A DNA stretch of 64,000 bases from Rhodospirillaceae bacterium. Its GTDB lineage: Bacteria > Pseudomonadota > Alphaproteobacteria > Rhodospirillales > Rhodospirillaceae. The notes beneath the pieces are model-generated. The model did not search any database. It was given only the letters and a program-made list of their open reading frames with translations, and was not told where the DNA came from. The stretch covers positions 1 through 64,000 of the forward strand of contig SHWP01000002.1 of the NCBI GenBank assembly GCA_009693785.1, written 5' to 3'. Shown here in pieces: positions 30,609-38,405 of the stretch; the stretch's first letter is position 1, and the number at the start of each line of letters is the position of its first letter. Made by a program: the position numbers and the translations under genes.

Positions 30609-31376
30609 ATGAAAAAGATTATTCTGGCTGCCGCCGCAACGCTGGCCCTGGCCTCCTTCACCGCCAGTGTGTTCGCCGCTGAAGAAGTTCACATTCCAAA
30701 GGAACAATGGTCCTTCAACGGTACCTTCGGCAAATTCGACCGCTTGCAATTGCAGCGCGGCCTTCAAGTCTACAAAGAGATTTGCGCCTCGTGCCATTCT
30801 CTGAAGTACGTGGCCTTCCGCAATTTAGCGGCGTTGGGCTACAACGAGGCTCAAATCAAGGCGTTTGCTGCCGAGTATGAATACCCCGATATCGACGATG
30901 AAGGCAGCGACACCAAGCGTAAGGGTTTGCCGTCCGACTATTTCCCCAACCCGTATCCGAACGAAAAGTTTGCACGCGCCTCCAGCAACGGTGCGTTACC
31001 ACCGGATTTGTCGCTGATCTCCAAGGCGCGCGAAGGCGGGCCCGATTACTTGTTCCATCTCATCACCGGCTACGAAGATCCGCCGGCGGGTATGACGGTG
31101 ATGGATGGCATGAGCTACAATAAGTATTTCTCGTCCGGCAATTTCCAGATTGCCATGGTTAAGCAAATCGAGGACGACAAGGTCACCTACGCCGACGGCA
31201 CCAAGGCCACGACCGACCAGATCGCGCGTGACGTCACGGCGTTCCTGCATTGGGCCGCCGAGCCCATGCTGGAGGCGCGCCACTCCACTGGCTTGCGCGT
31301 CATGCTGTACATGATTGTTTTCACGTTACTGGCCTATTTCTTGAAGCGGCGCATTTGGGCGCGGCTGGATAAATAA
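30609..31376 (+). CDS. petC: Cytochrome c1 of the bc1 complex
   Basis: A 255-aa exported, membrane-anchored cytochrome. The signal peptide is KKIILAAAATLALASFTASV (residues 2-21) with cleavage after VFA. The c-type heme site is CASCHS at about residues 57-62, and the axial Met is likely in DPPAGMTVMDG. The C-terminal helix VMLYMIVFTLLAYFLKRRIW anchors it. It starts 4 bp after the petB stop. It accepts electrons from the Rieske protein and reduces cytochrome c in the periplasm. Confidence 0.98.
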   Translation: MKKIILAAAATLALASFTASVFAAEEVHIPKEQWSFNGTFGKFDRLQLQRGLQVYKEICASCHSLKYVAFRNLAALGYNEAQIKAFAAEYEYPDIDDEGSDTKRKGLPSDYFPNPYPNEKFARASSNGALPPDLSLISKAREGGPDYLFHLITGYEDPPAGMTVMDGMSYNKYFSSGNFQIAMVKQIEDDKVTYADGTKATTDQIARDVTAFLHWAAEPMLEARHSTGLRVMLYMIVFTLLAYFLKRRIWARLDK

Positions 31377-31385
31377 ATCGCGTAC

Positions 31386-32381
31386 ATGCTTCATTTTAAA
31401 AACCGCCGGTCGTTGATCGGCGGTTTTTTGTTGTCATGTTTGGCGCCAATGGCTGCCTTCCCTGCATCGGCCCACATTTGCCCCGATCATGCGCCGCCCG
31501 CAGGCCTTGCGCGCATCACCGAGGTCATGGCCACGGGCCGTTTTGTGGCCTATGTGCCGACATCGATGCAGGTGATCAATGGCGTGTCCTCGCAAGCTGA
31601 CCAAGCCAGCATCCTCGAAGATTTGAGAGTCTTAAGGCCCCGCTTTGACGGGCTGATCACGTACAGATCGATGAGTGGCGAAGAATTCATCCCCGTTGCC
31701 GCCGCGCAACTTGGCTATCGCGCGGTGATCATGGGTGTGTGGGATCCGGCCAATACCACGGAGATCGCCAATGTCTTGGCGGCAGCCCAGCGTCAGCCTG
31801 GTCTCGTGGTTGGGGTGTCGTTGGGCAATGAGACGGTGTTCGGCAAACGCCGCTCGTTCGACCAGCTTGCTGGGGCCATGACGGCGTTTCGCAAACAGGC
31901 TCCGGGCCTTGCCATCGCAACAACCGAGCCATTTTATTTGCTGCTTGAGCCAGCGGCTGCCGCTGCCTTGCGCCAATCCGACATACTGCTGGCCAACGTA
32001 CATCCGGTCTTCGAGCCTTGGTTTCGCAACGCACCCGACTTTAATGCTGCCGAATTCGTGACGAACGTCACCGCGCAATTGGGCGAGGTCTATTGCGGCC
32101 CGATCTTGGTGAAAGAAACCGGCGTGCCCACGGCGCCAACGGACAAAGGTTTCACACCTGAGCGTCAGGCTTCATTTTACCAGGCATTGAAAAAGCAGTT
32201 CTTGCCCGGCGCGCGGCGCGCCTTTGCTTATTTCTCGGCCTTCGATGCGCCGTGGCGGGCGTACGACGCCCACCCGGTTCCAGGTGAGCACCCCGAAGAG
32301 GCCCATTGGGGGCTTTATGATGAGCTGCGCCAGCCCAAGCCCGTGGTCGGCGAAATTCCGCTGCTCGATTCTCAACGCTAA
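31386..32381 (+). CDS. GH17-like secreted glycoside hydrolase
   Basis: A 331-aa exported protein. The signal peptide runs to about residue 30 (LIGGFLLSCLAPMAAFPASA). The TIM-barrel resembles family 17 beta-1,3-glucanases: VGVSLGNETVFG holds the likely acid/base Glu, and ILVKETGVPTAP the likely nucleophile Glu. RRAFAYFSAFDAPWRAYD and HWGLYDELRQPKP close the barrel as in bacterial exo-glucanase members. It likely acts on beta-glucan in the periplasm or outside. The pet terminator hairpin overlaps codons 5-15, so expression could depend on read-through or on a promoter very close to the start. An internal start at Met22 would lose most of the signal peptide. Confidence 0.8.
   Translation: MLHFKNRRSLIGGFLLSCLAPMAAFPASAHICPDHAPPAGLARITEVMATGRFVAYVPTSMQVINGVSSQADQASILEDLRVLRPRFDGLITYRSMSGEEFIPVAAAQLGYRAVIMGVWDPANTTEIANVLAAAQRQPGLVVGVSLGNETVFGKRRSFDQLAGAMTAFRKQAPGLAIATTEPFYLLLEPAAAAALRQSDILLANVHPVFEPWFRNAPDFNAAEFVTNVTAQLGEVYCGPILVKETGVPTAPTDKGFTPERQASFYQALKKQFLPGARRAFAYFSAFDAPWRAYDAHPVPGEHPEEAHWGLYDELRQPKPVVGEIPLLDSQR
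31398..31429 (+). terminator. Intrinsic terminator of petABC
   Basis: An 11-bp perfect stem, 31398-31408 with 31418-31428 (AAAAACCGCCG/CGGCGGTTTTT), encloses a 9-base loop and ends in six T residues. It stands 22 bp after the petC stop and matches a Rho-independent terminator well. It lies wholly inside the signal-peptide codons of the next gene (start 31386), which is unusual. Confidence 0.88.
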
Positions 32382-32463
32382 AACGCCGCGCTCGTTGGTC
32401 TTGCACATTCTTTACAACTTGATGCATACCTGGATTGAAGCAGTTCCTTGCAGGGAGTGATCC

Positions 32464-33291
32464 ATGGATTTTTCGCGCCGCCATTTGATTGCTGCTTCAT
32501 CCGCCTGGCTCGCCGTTTCGGCGTTGCACCCGGCAGCCGCTGCGGCCAAAGCCGCCGATCCATCGCAACTGTTACAAACCTATGCGCGCATGCGCGGGGC
32601 AAAAAATTCAGGCCTGGCGCTGTGGTGGTACACCGGCACGGTGTGGGGCAAGCCCGTCAACGACATCGCGCGGCCGATGTTTCTGGTGCAGGGGCTGACG
32701 TACAACCGCGCTATTCTCAAGCCCGATGGCGGAATCGAGCAAAAACTCACAGGCCGGGGCTGGTATGCGGACCCCGCGACGGGCAAGCCCCTTGAGACAT
32801 GGACCAATCCATTCACGGCCGAGAAGATCACACCACCGCATATCAAATCGCTGCAAACTCAAAATATCGGTGCCGATGGGGCGCTCGCTGCGCGCGAAGC
32901 CACGCAGTTCGATGCGTTTTCGGGCGGTATCGGCGGGCTAACCGTCAACGGCGACACCATTTGGCTGACCGAGAATTTCGTGGCTAAGACGAAGCCCGAT
33001 GCGACGCGCGGCGGGGCAGTGAATACAACCTCATCGCTCTCCACCTTTACCTCCAAGCTCGCCGACGTTGACAATGACGGCGCGGATTTCGTGCCCAGTT
33101 ATCTCAATTATCAAAGCCTGGGCTCGTGGCCCGCGTGGATGAAGATGGACGGCGCTGAGCAAGCGCGCGGTGGTTCGCTGTCATGGCAAACGCGCGGCCA
33201 CAAAGTGCGCGGCCCTCAAGACGGCCCCGCAGATTTGCGCGCCTGGGTCGAGGCGCGCCATCCAGGGTTCTTGGCCGATCCGGGGATTTAG
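32464..33291 (+). CDS. DUF1838 family protein, Tat-exported
   Basis: A 275-aa protein with a twin-arginine-like N terminus MDFSRRHLIAASSAWLAVSA, cut near AAAA about residue 28. The body matches DUF1838: LALWWYTGTVWGKPVNDIA, LFQGLTYNR-like FLVQGLTYNRA, TWTNPFTAEKITPPHI, and the C-terminal SYLNYQSLGSWPAWMKM. Function is unknown for the family. A strong SD (GGGAG) precedes the ATG. It lies 82 bp after the GH17-like gene and converges with ychF, with a 5-bp gap between stop codons. Confidence 0.85.
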   Translation: MDFSRRHLIAASSAWLAVSALHPAAAAAKAADPSQLLQTYARMRGAKNSGLALWWYTGTVWGKPVNDIARPMFLVQGLTYNRAILKPDGGIEQKLTGRGWYADPATGKPLETWTNPFTAEKITPPHIKSLQTQNIGADGALAAREATQFDAFSGGIGGLTVNGDTIWLTENFVAKTKPDATRGGAVNTTSSLSTFTSKLADVDNDGADFVPSYLNYQSLGSWPAWMKMDGAEQARGGSLSWQTRGHKVRGPQDGPADLRAWVEARHPGFLADPGI

Positions 33292-33296
33292 GAAAT

Positions 33297-34400
33297 CTAG
33301 ACGTTAAAGAGAAATAACAACACGTCGCCGTCTTGGACGACGTATTCCTTGCCTTCCGAGCGCATTTTGCCGGTGTCCCTGGCACCTTGCTCGCCCTTGC
33401 AAGCGATATAATCGGCATAGGCGATGGTCTCGGAGCGGATGAAGCCCTTCTCGAAGTCGGTGTGGATCACACCTGCGGCTTGCGGGGCCTTGGTGCCGCG
33501 CTTGATGGTCCAGGCACGCACTTCTTTGGGGCCCACCGTGAAGTAGGTGATGAGTTCGAGCAGTTTATAGCCTTCGCGGATCACGCGGCTGAGGCCGGTC
33601 TCTGACAGACCCAAGCTTTCCAAAAATTCTTTTTGCGAGGCGGCATCGCCCAGTTGCGAAACCTCGGCCTCAATGGCGGCGGAAATCACCACCATGGCCG
33701 CCCCTTGGGCCTTGGCCATCTCGGCCACGCGCGCGGAGAACGCATTGCCCGTGGCGGCCGCACCTTCCTCGACGTTGCACGCATACAGCACGGGCTTTGA
33801 GGTCAGCAGTTGCAGGCCGTGAAAAATCTTTTCGGCTATCGGGTCGGCGGGCGTTGCGGTACGTGCGGGTTTGCCCGCCCGCAGTGCCACTAAGGCTGGC
33901 TCGATCACGGCAATCAGGTCTTTTGACTCCTTGTCCCCACCCTTGGCTTTTTTGGTGGCCTGGTCGAAGCGGCGTTCCAAGCTTTCAAGGTCGGCAATCA
34001 TCAATTCCGTGTCCACGGTCTCGGCATCGCGCACCGGGTCCACCGAGCCTTCGACGTGGGTCACGTTGGGGTCTTCGAAACAGCGCAGTACATGCACGAT
34101 GGCGTCGGCTTCGCGGATGTTGGCCAGGAACTTATTGCCCAAGCCTTCGCCTTTCGAGGCGCCGCGCACGAGCCCGGCGATATCGACGAACTCAAGCTGG
34201 GTGGGAATTATTTTCTGCGGCTTGGCGATGGCCACCAGCGCGTCGATGCGCGCATCGGGCACGGCCACACGGCCCACGTTGGGCTCGATGGTGCAAAACG
34301 GAAAGTTGGCCGCTTGTGCTGCGGCCGTGGCCGTCAGCGCGTTGAATAGGGTCGACTTGCCGACATTGGGCAGGCCCACGATTCCACAATTAAAACCCAT
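33297..34400 (-). CDS. ychF: Redox-regulated ribosome-binding ATPase YchF
   Basis: YchF (OLA1) is an Obg-family P-loop protein that prefers ATP to GTP and binds ribosomes. The 367-aa length is standard. Walker A is GIVGLPNVGKSTLFNAL, and the G3 region is DIAGLVRGASKGEGLG. The base-recognition motif is NVEE in YACNVEEGAA, in place of NKxD, which is the ATP-specificity mark of the family. The C-terminal TGS domain ends EYVVQDGDVLLFLFNV. It is downstream of pth across a repeat-like palindrome. Confidence 0.97.
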   Translation of the reverse strand: MGFNCGIVGLPNVGKSTLFNALTATAAAQAANFPFCTIEPNVGRVAVPDARIDALVAIAKPQKIIPTQLEFVDIAGLVRGASKGEGLGNKFLANIREADAIVHVLRCFEDPNVTHVEGSVDPVRDAETVDTELMIADLESLERRFDQATKKAKGGDKESKDLIAVIEPALVALRAGKPARTATPADPIAEKIFHGLQLLTSKPVLYACNVEEGAAATGNAFSARVAEMAKAQGAAMVVISAAIEAEVSQLGDAASQKEFLESLGLSETGLSRVIREGYKLLELITYFTVGPKEVRAWTIKRGTKAPQAAGVIHTDFEKGFIRSETIAYADYIACKGEQGARDTGKMRSEGKEYVVQDGDVLLFLFNV

Positions 34401-34441
34401 GCGTAAATCCTAGTTCCGGGAATAAACAATTTTATATGGCG

Positions 34442-34506
34442 CCCCCTCACCCCAACCCTCTCCCCTGGGGGAGAGGGTGTCGAGCGTATGCGAAGCGGTG
34501 AGGGGG
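34442..34506. repeat. Extragenic palindrome of the CCCTCTCCCC type
   Basis: Two nested inverted repeats: inner stem 34455-34465/34468-34478 (ACCCTCTCCCC/GGGGAGAGGGT) and outer stem 34442-34451/34497-34506 (CCCCCTCACC/GGTGAGGGGG). Such C-rich palindromes recur in intergenic regions of many proteobacterial genomes. I see only one copy in this window. It sits between ychF and pth and could also act as a transcript-end structure. Confidence 0.7.
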
Positions 34507-34535
34507 GGTGCAGTGAGTTGGTTCGGCTGTTGCCG

Positions 34536-35165
34536 TTAGTCTAGATTCTTATCCTTATCTTGCTTTTCTTTGGCTGTGATTTTCGGCTTCGGCGCGGGCG
34601 GTTTAATCAGCAGCGCCACTTTGGTCATGAATTTGTTTTCATCGCCCGCGATCAATTGCGGCATGGCGGCGGCGATGGCATCGAGGTAGGGGTCGAGCCA
34701 CACGTTGTCGGCCTTGGCGAAATCTTCCAGCACATAGCCCTTCACCAATGTCTTGCCAGCCGGGCGGCCCACACCCATGCGCACGCGCCAGTAATCGAGC
34801 CCGATGTGGGCGTCGATGCTTCTCAGGCCGTTGTGTCCGGCGTTGCCGCCGCCCTGTTTCACCTTCAAGCGCCCCGGGGCCAGTTCGATGTCGTCATACA
34901 GCGCGATCACATCGGCTGGCTCGACCTTAAAGAACCGGCTGGCTTCGCCCACGGCTTGGCCCGAGAGGTTCATGAAAGTGCCCGGCTTTAAGGCCAGAAC
35001 CTTCGTGCCATCAATAGTGCCTTCACTGATGTGGCCCTGAAAACGTGCCCGCCACGGCCCAAAGGAAAACGCCTTGACGATGCGCTCAAGCGCCATGAAG
35101 CCAATGTTGTGGCGATTGTGGGCGTAATTCGAGCCGGGATTGCCCAGCCCCACCAGGAGCTGCAT
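34536..35165 (-). CDS. pth: Peptidyl-tRNA hydrolase
   Basis: Pth releases tRNA from prematurely dropped peptidyl-tRNAs. The 209-aa protein starts [23 protein letters not shown], carrying the GxGNPG motif and the catalytic His of the HN pair. [14 protein letters not shown] is the second motif, and [30 protein letters not shown] the third, with the active-site Asp. The Lys-rich C-terminal tail is a common extension. It follows rplY, 78 bp away, but a terminator lies between them, so separate or partial read-through transcription is likely. Confidence 0.97.
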   Translation of the reverse strand: MQLLVGLGNPGSNYAHNRHNIGFMALERIVKAFSFGPWRARFQGHISEGTIDGTKVLALKPGTFMNLSGQAVGEASRFFKVEPADVIALYDDIELAPGRLKVKQGGGNAGHNGLRSIDAHIGLDYWRVRMGVGRPAGKTLVKGYVLEDFAKADNVWLDPYLDAIAAAMPQLIAGDENKFMTKVALLIKPPAPKPKITAKEKQDKDKNLD

Positions 35166-35199
35166 GACGCACCCAGAAATGGCGTGGAATGAGAGAAGA

Positions 35200-35231
35200 A
35201 AAACCGGCGGCGGCTATCAAAAACCGCCGCC
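35200..35231 (-). terminator. Intrinsic terminator after rplY
   Basis: On the reverse strand an 8-bp GC stem (35224-35231 with 35206-35213) and a 10-base loop are followed by GGTTTTTCTTC. It stands just 13 bp past the rplY stop and before pth. It would stop or reduce transcription from rplY into pth. Confidence 0.8.
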
Positions 35232-35243
35232 AGCTTAACAGGT

Positions 35244-36038
35244 TTATTTCTTCTTGCCGCCCTTGGCATCTGCTGCCGGAGCTGCGGCTTTGCCTGCCGC
35301 ACCCGGGGCTGCGCCTGGGGCTGCCTTGGCGCCGCCCGCCGGAGCTGCTGCACCTGGCGCTGAACCAGGGGCCGCGCCAGCCACTGCACCCGGAGCTGCC
35401 GCTGCGTCGCCTTCGGTGGCAGTCGCTGCTGCGGCTGCGGTTTCGTCGACGGTCGGTTCAGCTTCCACGTATACGGTGGGTGGCGCGATTGAGCAAATGG
35501 TGAAGTTGCGCGCGACCGTGGGCTTCACGCCCTTGGGCAATTTCACGGCATTGATGTGAACGGAATCGCCGATCTTCAGGCCGGTCAAATCGATCTCGAT
35601 GAAATCGGGGATCTCGTCGGGTTTCACGCGCACCTCGATGTCGTGGCGTACGACGTTGAGCACGCCGCCGGTCTTGATGCCGGGCGAGGCGCCTTCATTT
35701 AAGAAGTGCACCGGCACGGGCACGCGCACGGCGGTGTTCTTGTCGATGCGGCGGAAGTCGACGTGAATGGGACGGTCGGTCACGGGGTGCATTTGCACCT
35801 CGATGGCCATGGTCCGTTCGGATTTGGCACCCTCGATTTCCATGTCGAACAACGTGATGCGGAAATTCGGGTTGTGCAAAAGCGTGGTGAGCGTGCGCGG
35901 CTCGACAGATATCAGGGTAGGCTCGGCCTTTCCGCCATACACGACCCCAGGAACGAGATCGGCACGACGTGTGGCACGGGCTGCCCCCTTACCTGCCCGC
36001 TCGCGCGGTTTCACCTTCAATGAGGCGACCTGCGGCAT
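35244..36038 (-). CDS. rplY: 50S ribosomal protein L25 (CTC form)
   Basis: L25 binds 5S rRNA in the large subunit. The 264-aa protein has the N-terminal L25 domain (VKPRERAGKGAARATRRADLVP, in two parts) and the TL5/CTC beta domain, up to ICSIAPPTVYVEAEPTVD at about residue 200. The last 60 residues are a low-complexity Ala/Gly/Pro extension ending in AKGGKKK, longer than in most relatives. CTC-type L25 proteins are usually 200-210 aa when the tail is short. Part of the prs-rplY-pth-ychF neighbourhood common in alphaproteobacteria. Confidence 0.96.
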   Translation of the reverse strand: MPQVASLKVKPRERAGKGAARATRRADLVPGVVYGGKAEPTLISVEPRTLTTLLHNPNFRITLFDMEIEGAKSERTMAIEVQMHPVTDRPIHVDFRRIDKNTAVRVPVPVHFLNEGASPGIKTGGVLNVVRHDIEVRVKPDEIPDFIEIDLTGLKIGDSVHINAVKLPKGVKPTVARNFTICSIAPPTVYVEAEPTVDETAAAAATATEGDAAAAPGAVAGAAPGSAPGAAAPAGGAKAAPGAAPGAAGKAAAPAADAKGGKKK

Positions 36039-36173
36039 GGGTATTCTCCAATTTTATCAAGTGGTTAGCCAGGCCTCCAGGGGTGCCCAAGCTAGCCTTG
36101 CGAGTGGCGCAAAGCGGGCGTGGTGTACACGGGCCCGGGGCGCCTGGCAAGGCGGGGGGGATGGGCAGAATGT

Positions 36174-36554
36174 TTAGCTTTTATTGGGCTTGGTCAAGCG
36201 TGCGCCCGCCAGAACCAAGGGAATAATCGTGACTAAGAAAAAGAGGTGGTACCAGGCGGGGAATTTGTCCCACAGGCCGTAGTGCACGGGGAGGAACAGC
36301 ACCAGCAGCGTTCCCCCAAGTGCAAGAGGAAGGCGTGTGTGTGCTGGGGCGAACCGCGCCGCGATGGTGCCAGTACCTAACGATGCGGCAACGCCGAGTG
36401 CTAAACGCGCGCACTGCATCGCGAATGAAAAATCCATTGATGGTTCGGCAGTGGCGTATCCCGGCAATCCAAACCGCAGCAGATAATTGAGCAAGGTAGC
36501 GATGACGACCCAGCTCACGAGCCCGGCAATGAATGTGATGATGAGGCGGACCAT
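36174..36554 (-). CDS. Four-helix membrane protein, unknown function
   Basis: A 126-aa hydrophobic protein I do not recognise. Four helices fit: residues about 3-23 (LIITFIAGLVSWVVIATLL), 42-64 (FAMQCARLALGVAASLGTG), 74-92 (LPLALGGTLLVLFLPVHYG) and 98-118 (FPAWYHLFFLVTIIPLVLA). The tail LTKPNKS is hydrophilic. No motif suggests transport or catalysis. It lies 135 bp upstream of rplY, leftward, after the region with the parS-like site. Confidence 0.65.
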   Translation of the reverse strand: MVRLIITFIAGLVSWVVIATLLNYLLRFGLPGYATAEPSMDFSFAMQCARLALGVAASLGTGTIAARFAPAHTRLPLALGGTLLVLFLPVHYGLWDKFPAWYHLFFLVTIIPLVLAGARLTKPNKS

Positions 36555-36669
36555 TCAGTGCTCCCCACAGCTAGGGTTTCGTTCGCTACGATGAGAGAGA
36601 TATTATGCTTAACCGCATATCACTCGCCAACTGCTTCGCCGCACTGCATCATACCGGGCGTGAATAAAA

Positions 36670-36684
36670 ATACCGCTGCGGTAT
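36670..36684. repeat. 15-bp palindrome in intergenic region
   Basis: ATACCGC and GCGGTAT flank a single T, a perfect palindrome of binding-site size. It lies between the four-helix membrane protein gene and the PAS gene, 100 bp from the parS-like site. Role unknown. Confidence 0.5.
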
Positions 36685-36689
36685 GTCCG

Positions 36690-36721
36690 CCGCCTGATAA
36701 AAAACCTGTTATATCAGGCGG
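36690..36721. repeat. 10-bp inverted repeat, 12-base spacer
   Basis: CCGCCTGATA at 36690-36699 and TATCAGGCGG at 36712-36721 form a perfect stem with a loop of A6 plus CCTGTTA. There is no T-tract after the stem on either strand, so it is not a standard terminator. It may be an operator or an attenuated 3' end for the PAS gene transcript. Confidence 0.5.
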
Positions 36722-36782
36722 AACAGGCGGCCAGGTTCTGTTGCGCTGCGTCATACAGCGCGGTGTTGTTTTTGAGTCGCTC

Positions 36783-36804
36783 AATTGTTCCACGTGGAAC
36801 AATT
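36783..36804. other. parS-like centromere site
   Basis: A perfect 22-bp palindrome centred on CACGTG: the core TGTTCCACGTGGAACA (36786-36801) fits the ParB-binding consensus TGTTNCACGTGNAACA. It is intergenic, downstream of the PAS gene and 229 bp upstream of the small membrane protein gene. parA and parB are not in the window. ParB loading sites usually cluster within tens of kb of the replication origin, so this suggests origin proximity; that part is inference. Confidence 0.8.
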
Positions 36805-36833
36805 TTCACACAATCCACAAGCCGCAAGTCCAG

Positions 36834-37385
36834 CTACATCGACTCCCGTTCGGTCAATTTCATCGCTGGCACACCAGCGCCGATATCGATCCATGACATG
36901 CGCTCAAGCGCGATGACCCGGGAGCTTTCCAAGTTCGAGACGTTTTGAGTGCGCTCAGGCATGGCGTACTTCACCAGACACAATGCACCGTTGGAGCGGC
37001 GCAACGGCAAACCGATTCCGTTCATCTCGTAAATCAGGCCCGATTTATCCGACAGCAAAACATGGGAATGAAAGCCGCAAGGCTGGTTGGCCGCAGCCCA
37101 CTCACGCGCAAGGCGTGCCGCACGGGCCTTCGGTGCCAAAAGCTGCGCGTAGTCTTGGCCCGTTGTATCGCGGCCAATCAAGGCCGCCATGGCGGTGCCG
37201 AAAAACCGCACCATCAGCGTATCGGGCGCCACATCGGTGATAATTGTCCAAGGCAAGCTCTGCGGGTCGGCGTTATCGAAAAAATCACCGAGCAATGGAA
37301 TGAGATTACCCCGGGCCAATGAGCGCCAGTGCTTCTCGAAAACGGCGACGCTGTCTGTTTCAGGCCGCCCAACCGCGAGGTCCAA
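36834..37385 (-). CDS. PAS domain protein
   Basis: A 183-aa protein with one PAS-like fold (PAS_5 type of alphaproteobacteria). FDNADPQSLPWTIITDVAPD and LMVRFFGTAMAALIGRDTTGQDYAQLL (residues about 35-80) are the conserved core; GRDTTG is the typical turn. LYEMNG-like LIYEMNGIGLPLRR follows. No output domain (kinase, GGDEF or DNA-binding) is present, so it may be a stand-alone sensor or adaptor. It starts 14 bp after prs in the same direction and probably shares its transcript. Confidence 0.8.
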   Translation of the reverse strand: MDLAVGRPETDSVAVFEKHWRSLARGNLIPLLGDFFDNADPQSLPWTIITDVAPDTLMVRFFGTAMAALIGRDTTGQDYAQLLAPKARAARLAREWAAANQPCGFHSHVLLSDKSGLIYEMNGIGLPLRRSNGALCLVKYAMPERTQNVSNLESSRVIALERMSWIDIGAGVPAMKLTERESM

Positions 37386-37399
37386 TGAGTGCTCCTAGC

Positions 37400-38338
37400 C
37401 TACTCGAACAAGCTCGACACCGAAGCCTCTTGGCTGGTGCGTTTAATGGCTTCGGCCAGCAGCGAGGCAATCGAGAGTTGGCGGATGTTGTCGGCCAGGC
37501 GCACGGCTTCGGTGCCCTGGATGCTGTCGGTGATCACCAATTCCTTCAGTGGCGAGGCGGTGACGCGGCCCACCGCGCCACCCGACAGCACGCCGTGGGT
37601 GACATAGGCCGACACCGACTTGGCGCCTTCCTTCATCAGGGCCGTGGCGGCGTTACACAACGTACCGGCGGAGTCGACGATGTCGTCGACCAGAATGCAG
37701 GGGCGATCCCTGATCTCGCCGATGATATTCATGACTTCGGACTGACCCGCCCGCTCGCGGCGCTTATCGATGATGGCGAGGTCAGCATGGATGCGCTTGG
37801 CGATGGCGCGTGCCCGGCCCACGCCACCCACGTCGGGCGAAACGATCACGGGCTGGTCACCCTTGAAGCGCTGCTGAATGTCGGCGGTAAAGACCGGCGC
37901 AGCATAGAGGTTGTCGAGCGGGATATCAAAAAAGCCCTGAATTTGCCCCGAGTGCAGGTCCAGCGTCAGCACGCGCCCGGCACCCGACTGGGTGATTAGG
38001 TTGGCCACCAGCTTGGCGGTAATGGGCGTACGGCCGCCGGTTTTGCGGTCCTGGCGGGCATAGCCGTAATAGGGGATCACCGCCGTAGCGCGCCTGGCGG
38101 AGGCCCGGCGCAGGGCGTCCAGCGTGATCAGCAATTCCATCAGGTTGTCGTTGGCGGGGTAGGAGGTGGGCTGGATGACGAACACATCTTCGCCACGCAC
38201 GTTTTCGTGGATCTCGACGAAAATCTCCATGTCGGAGAAGCGCTTGATGCTGGCATTCGTCAGCGGCAAATGCAGGTAGGCGGCAATCGCTTCAGCCAGC
38301 GGCCGGTTGCTGTTGCCCGCGATCAATTTCATCGGCAC
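37400..38338 (-). CDS. prs: Ribose-phosphate pyrophosphokinase
   Basis: Makes PRPP from ribose 5-phosphate and ATP, feeding purine, pyrimidine, His and Trp synthesis. The 312-aa length is standard. The catalytic flexible-loop motif is [10 protein letters not shown], the PRPP-site region is [17 protein letters not shown], and the PRPP loop is [22 protein letters not shown]-like [17 protein letters not shown] binds ribose 5-phosphate. It lies between the lipoprotein gene (67 bp) and the PAS gene (14 bp). Confidence 0.98.
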   Translation of the reverse strand: MPMKLIAGNSNRPLAEAIAAYLHLPLTNASIKRFSDMEIFVEIHENVRGEDVFVIQPTSYPANDNLMELLITLDALRRASARRATAVIPYYGYARQDRKTGGRTPITAKLVANLITQSGAGRVLTLDLHSGQIQGFFDIPLDNLYAAPVFTADIQQRFKGDQPVIVSPDVGGVGRARAIAKRIHADLAIIDKRRERAGQSEVMNIIGEIRDRPCILVDDIVDSAGTLCNAATALMKEGAKSVSAYVTHGVLSGGAVGRVTASPLKELVITDSIQGTEAVRLADNIRQLSIASLLAEAIKRTSQEASVSSLFE

Positions 38339-38405
38339 CGCCCCTTATCACCAGCACTTGACCTGGCCCCAACCCCAATCAAGCGCGGCGCAAACTATCA
38401 ACCTG

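Noticed and set aside
36620..36802. ORF starting MFHVEQ
   Set aside because: This start is just the translation of the parS-like palindrome; such ORFs are well-known artefacts of that site.
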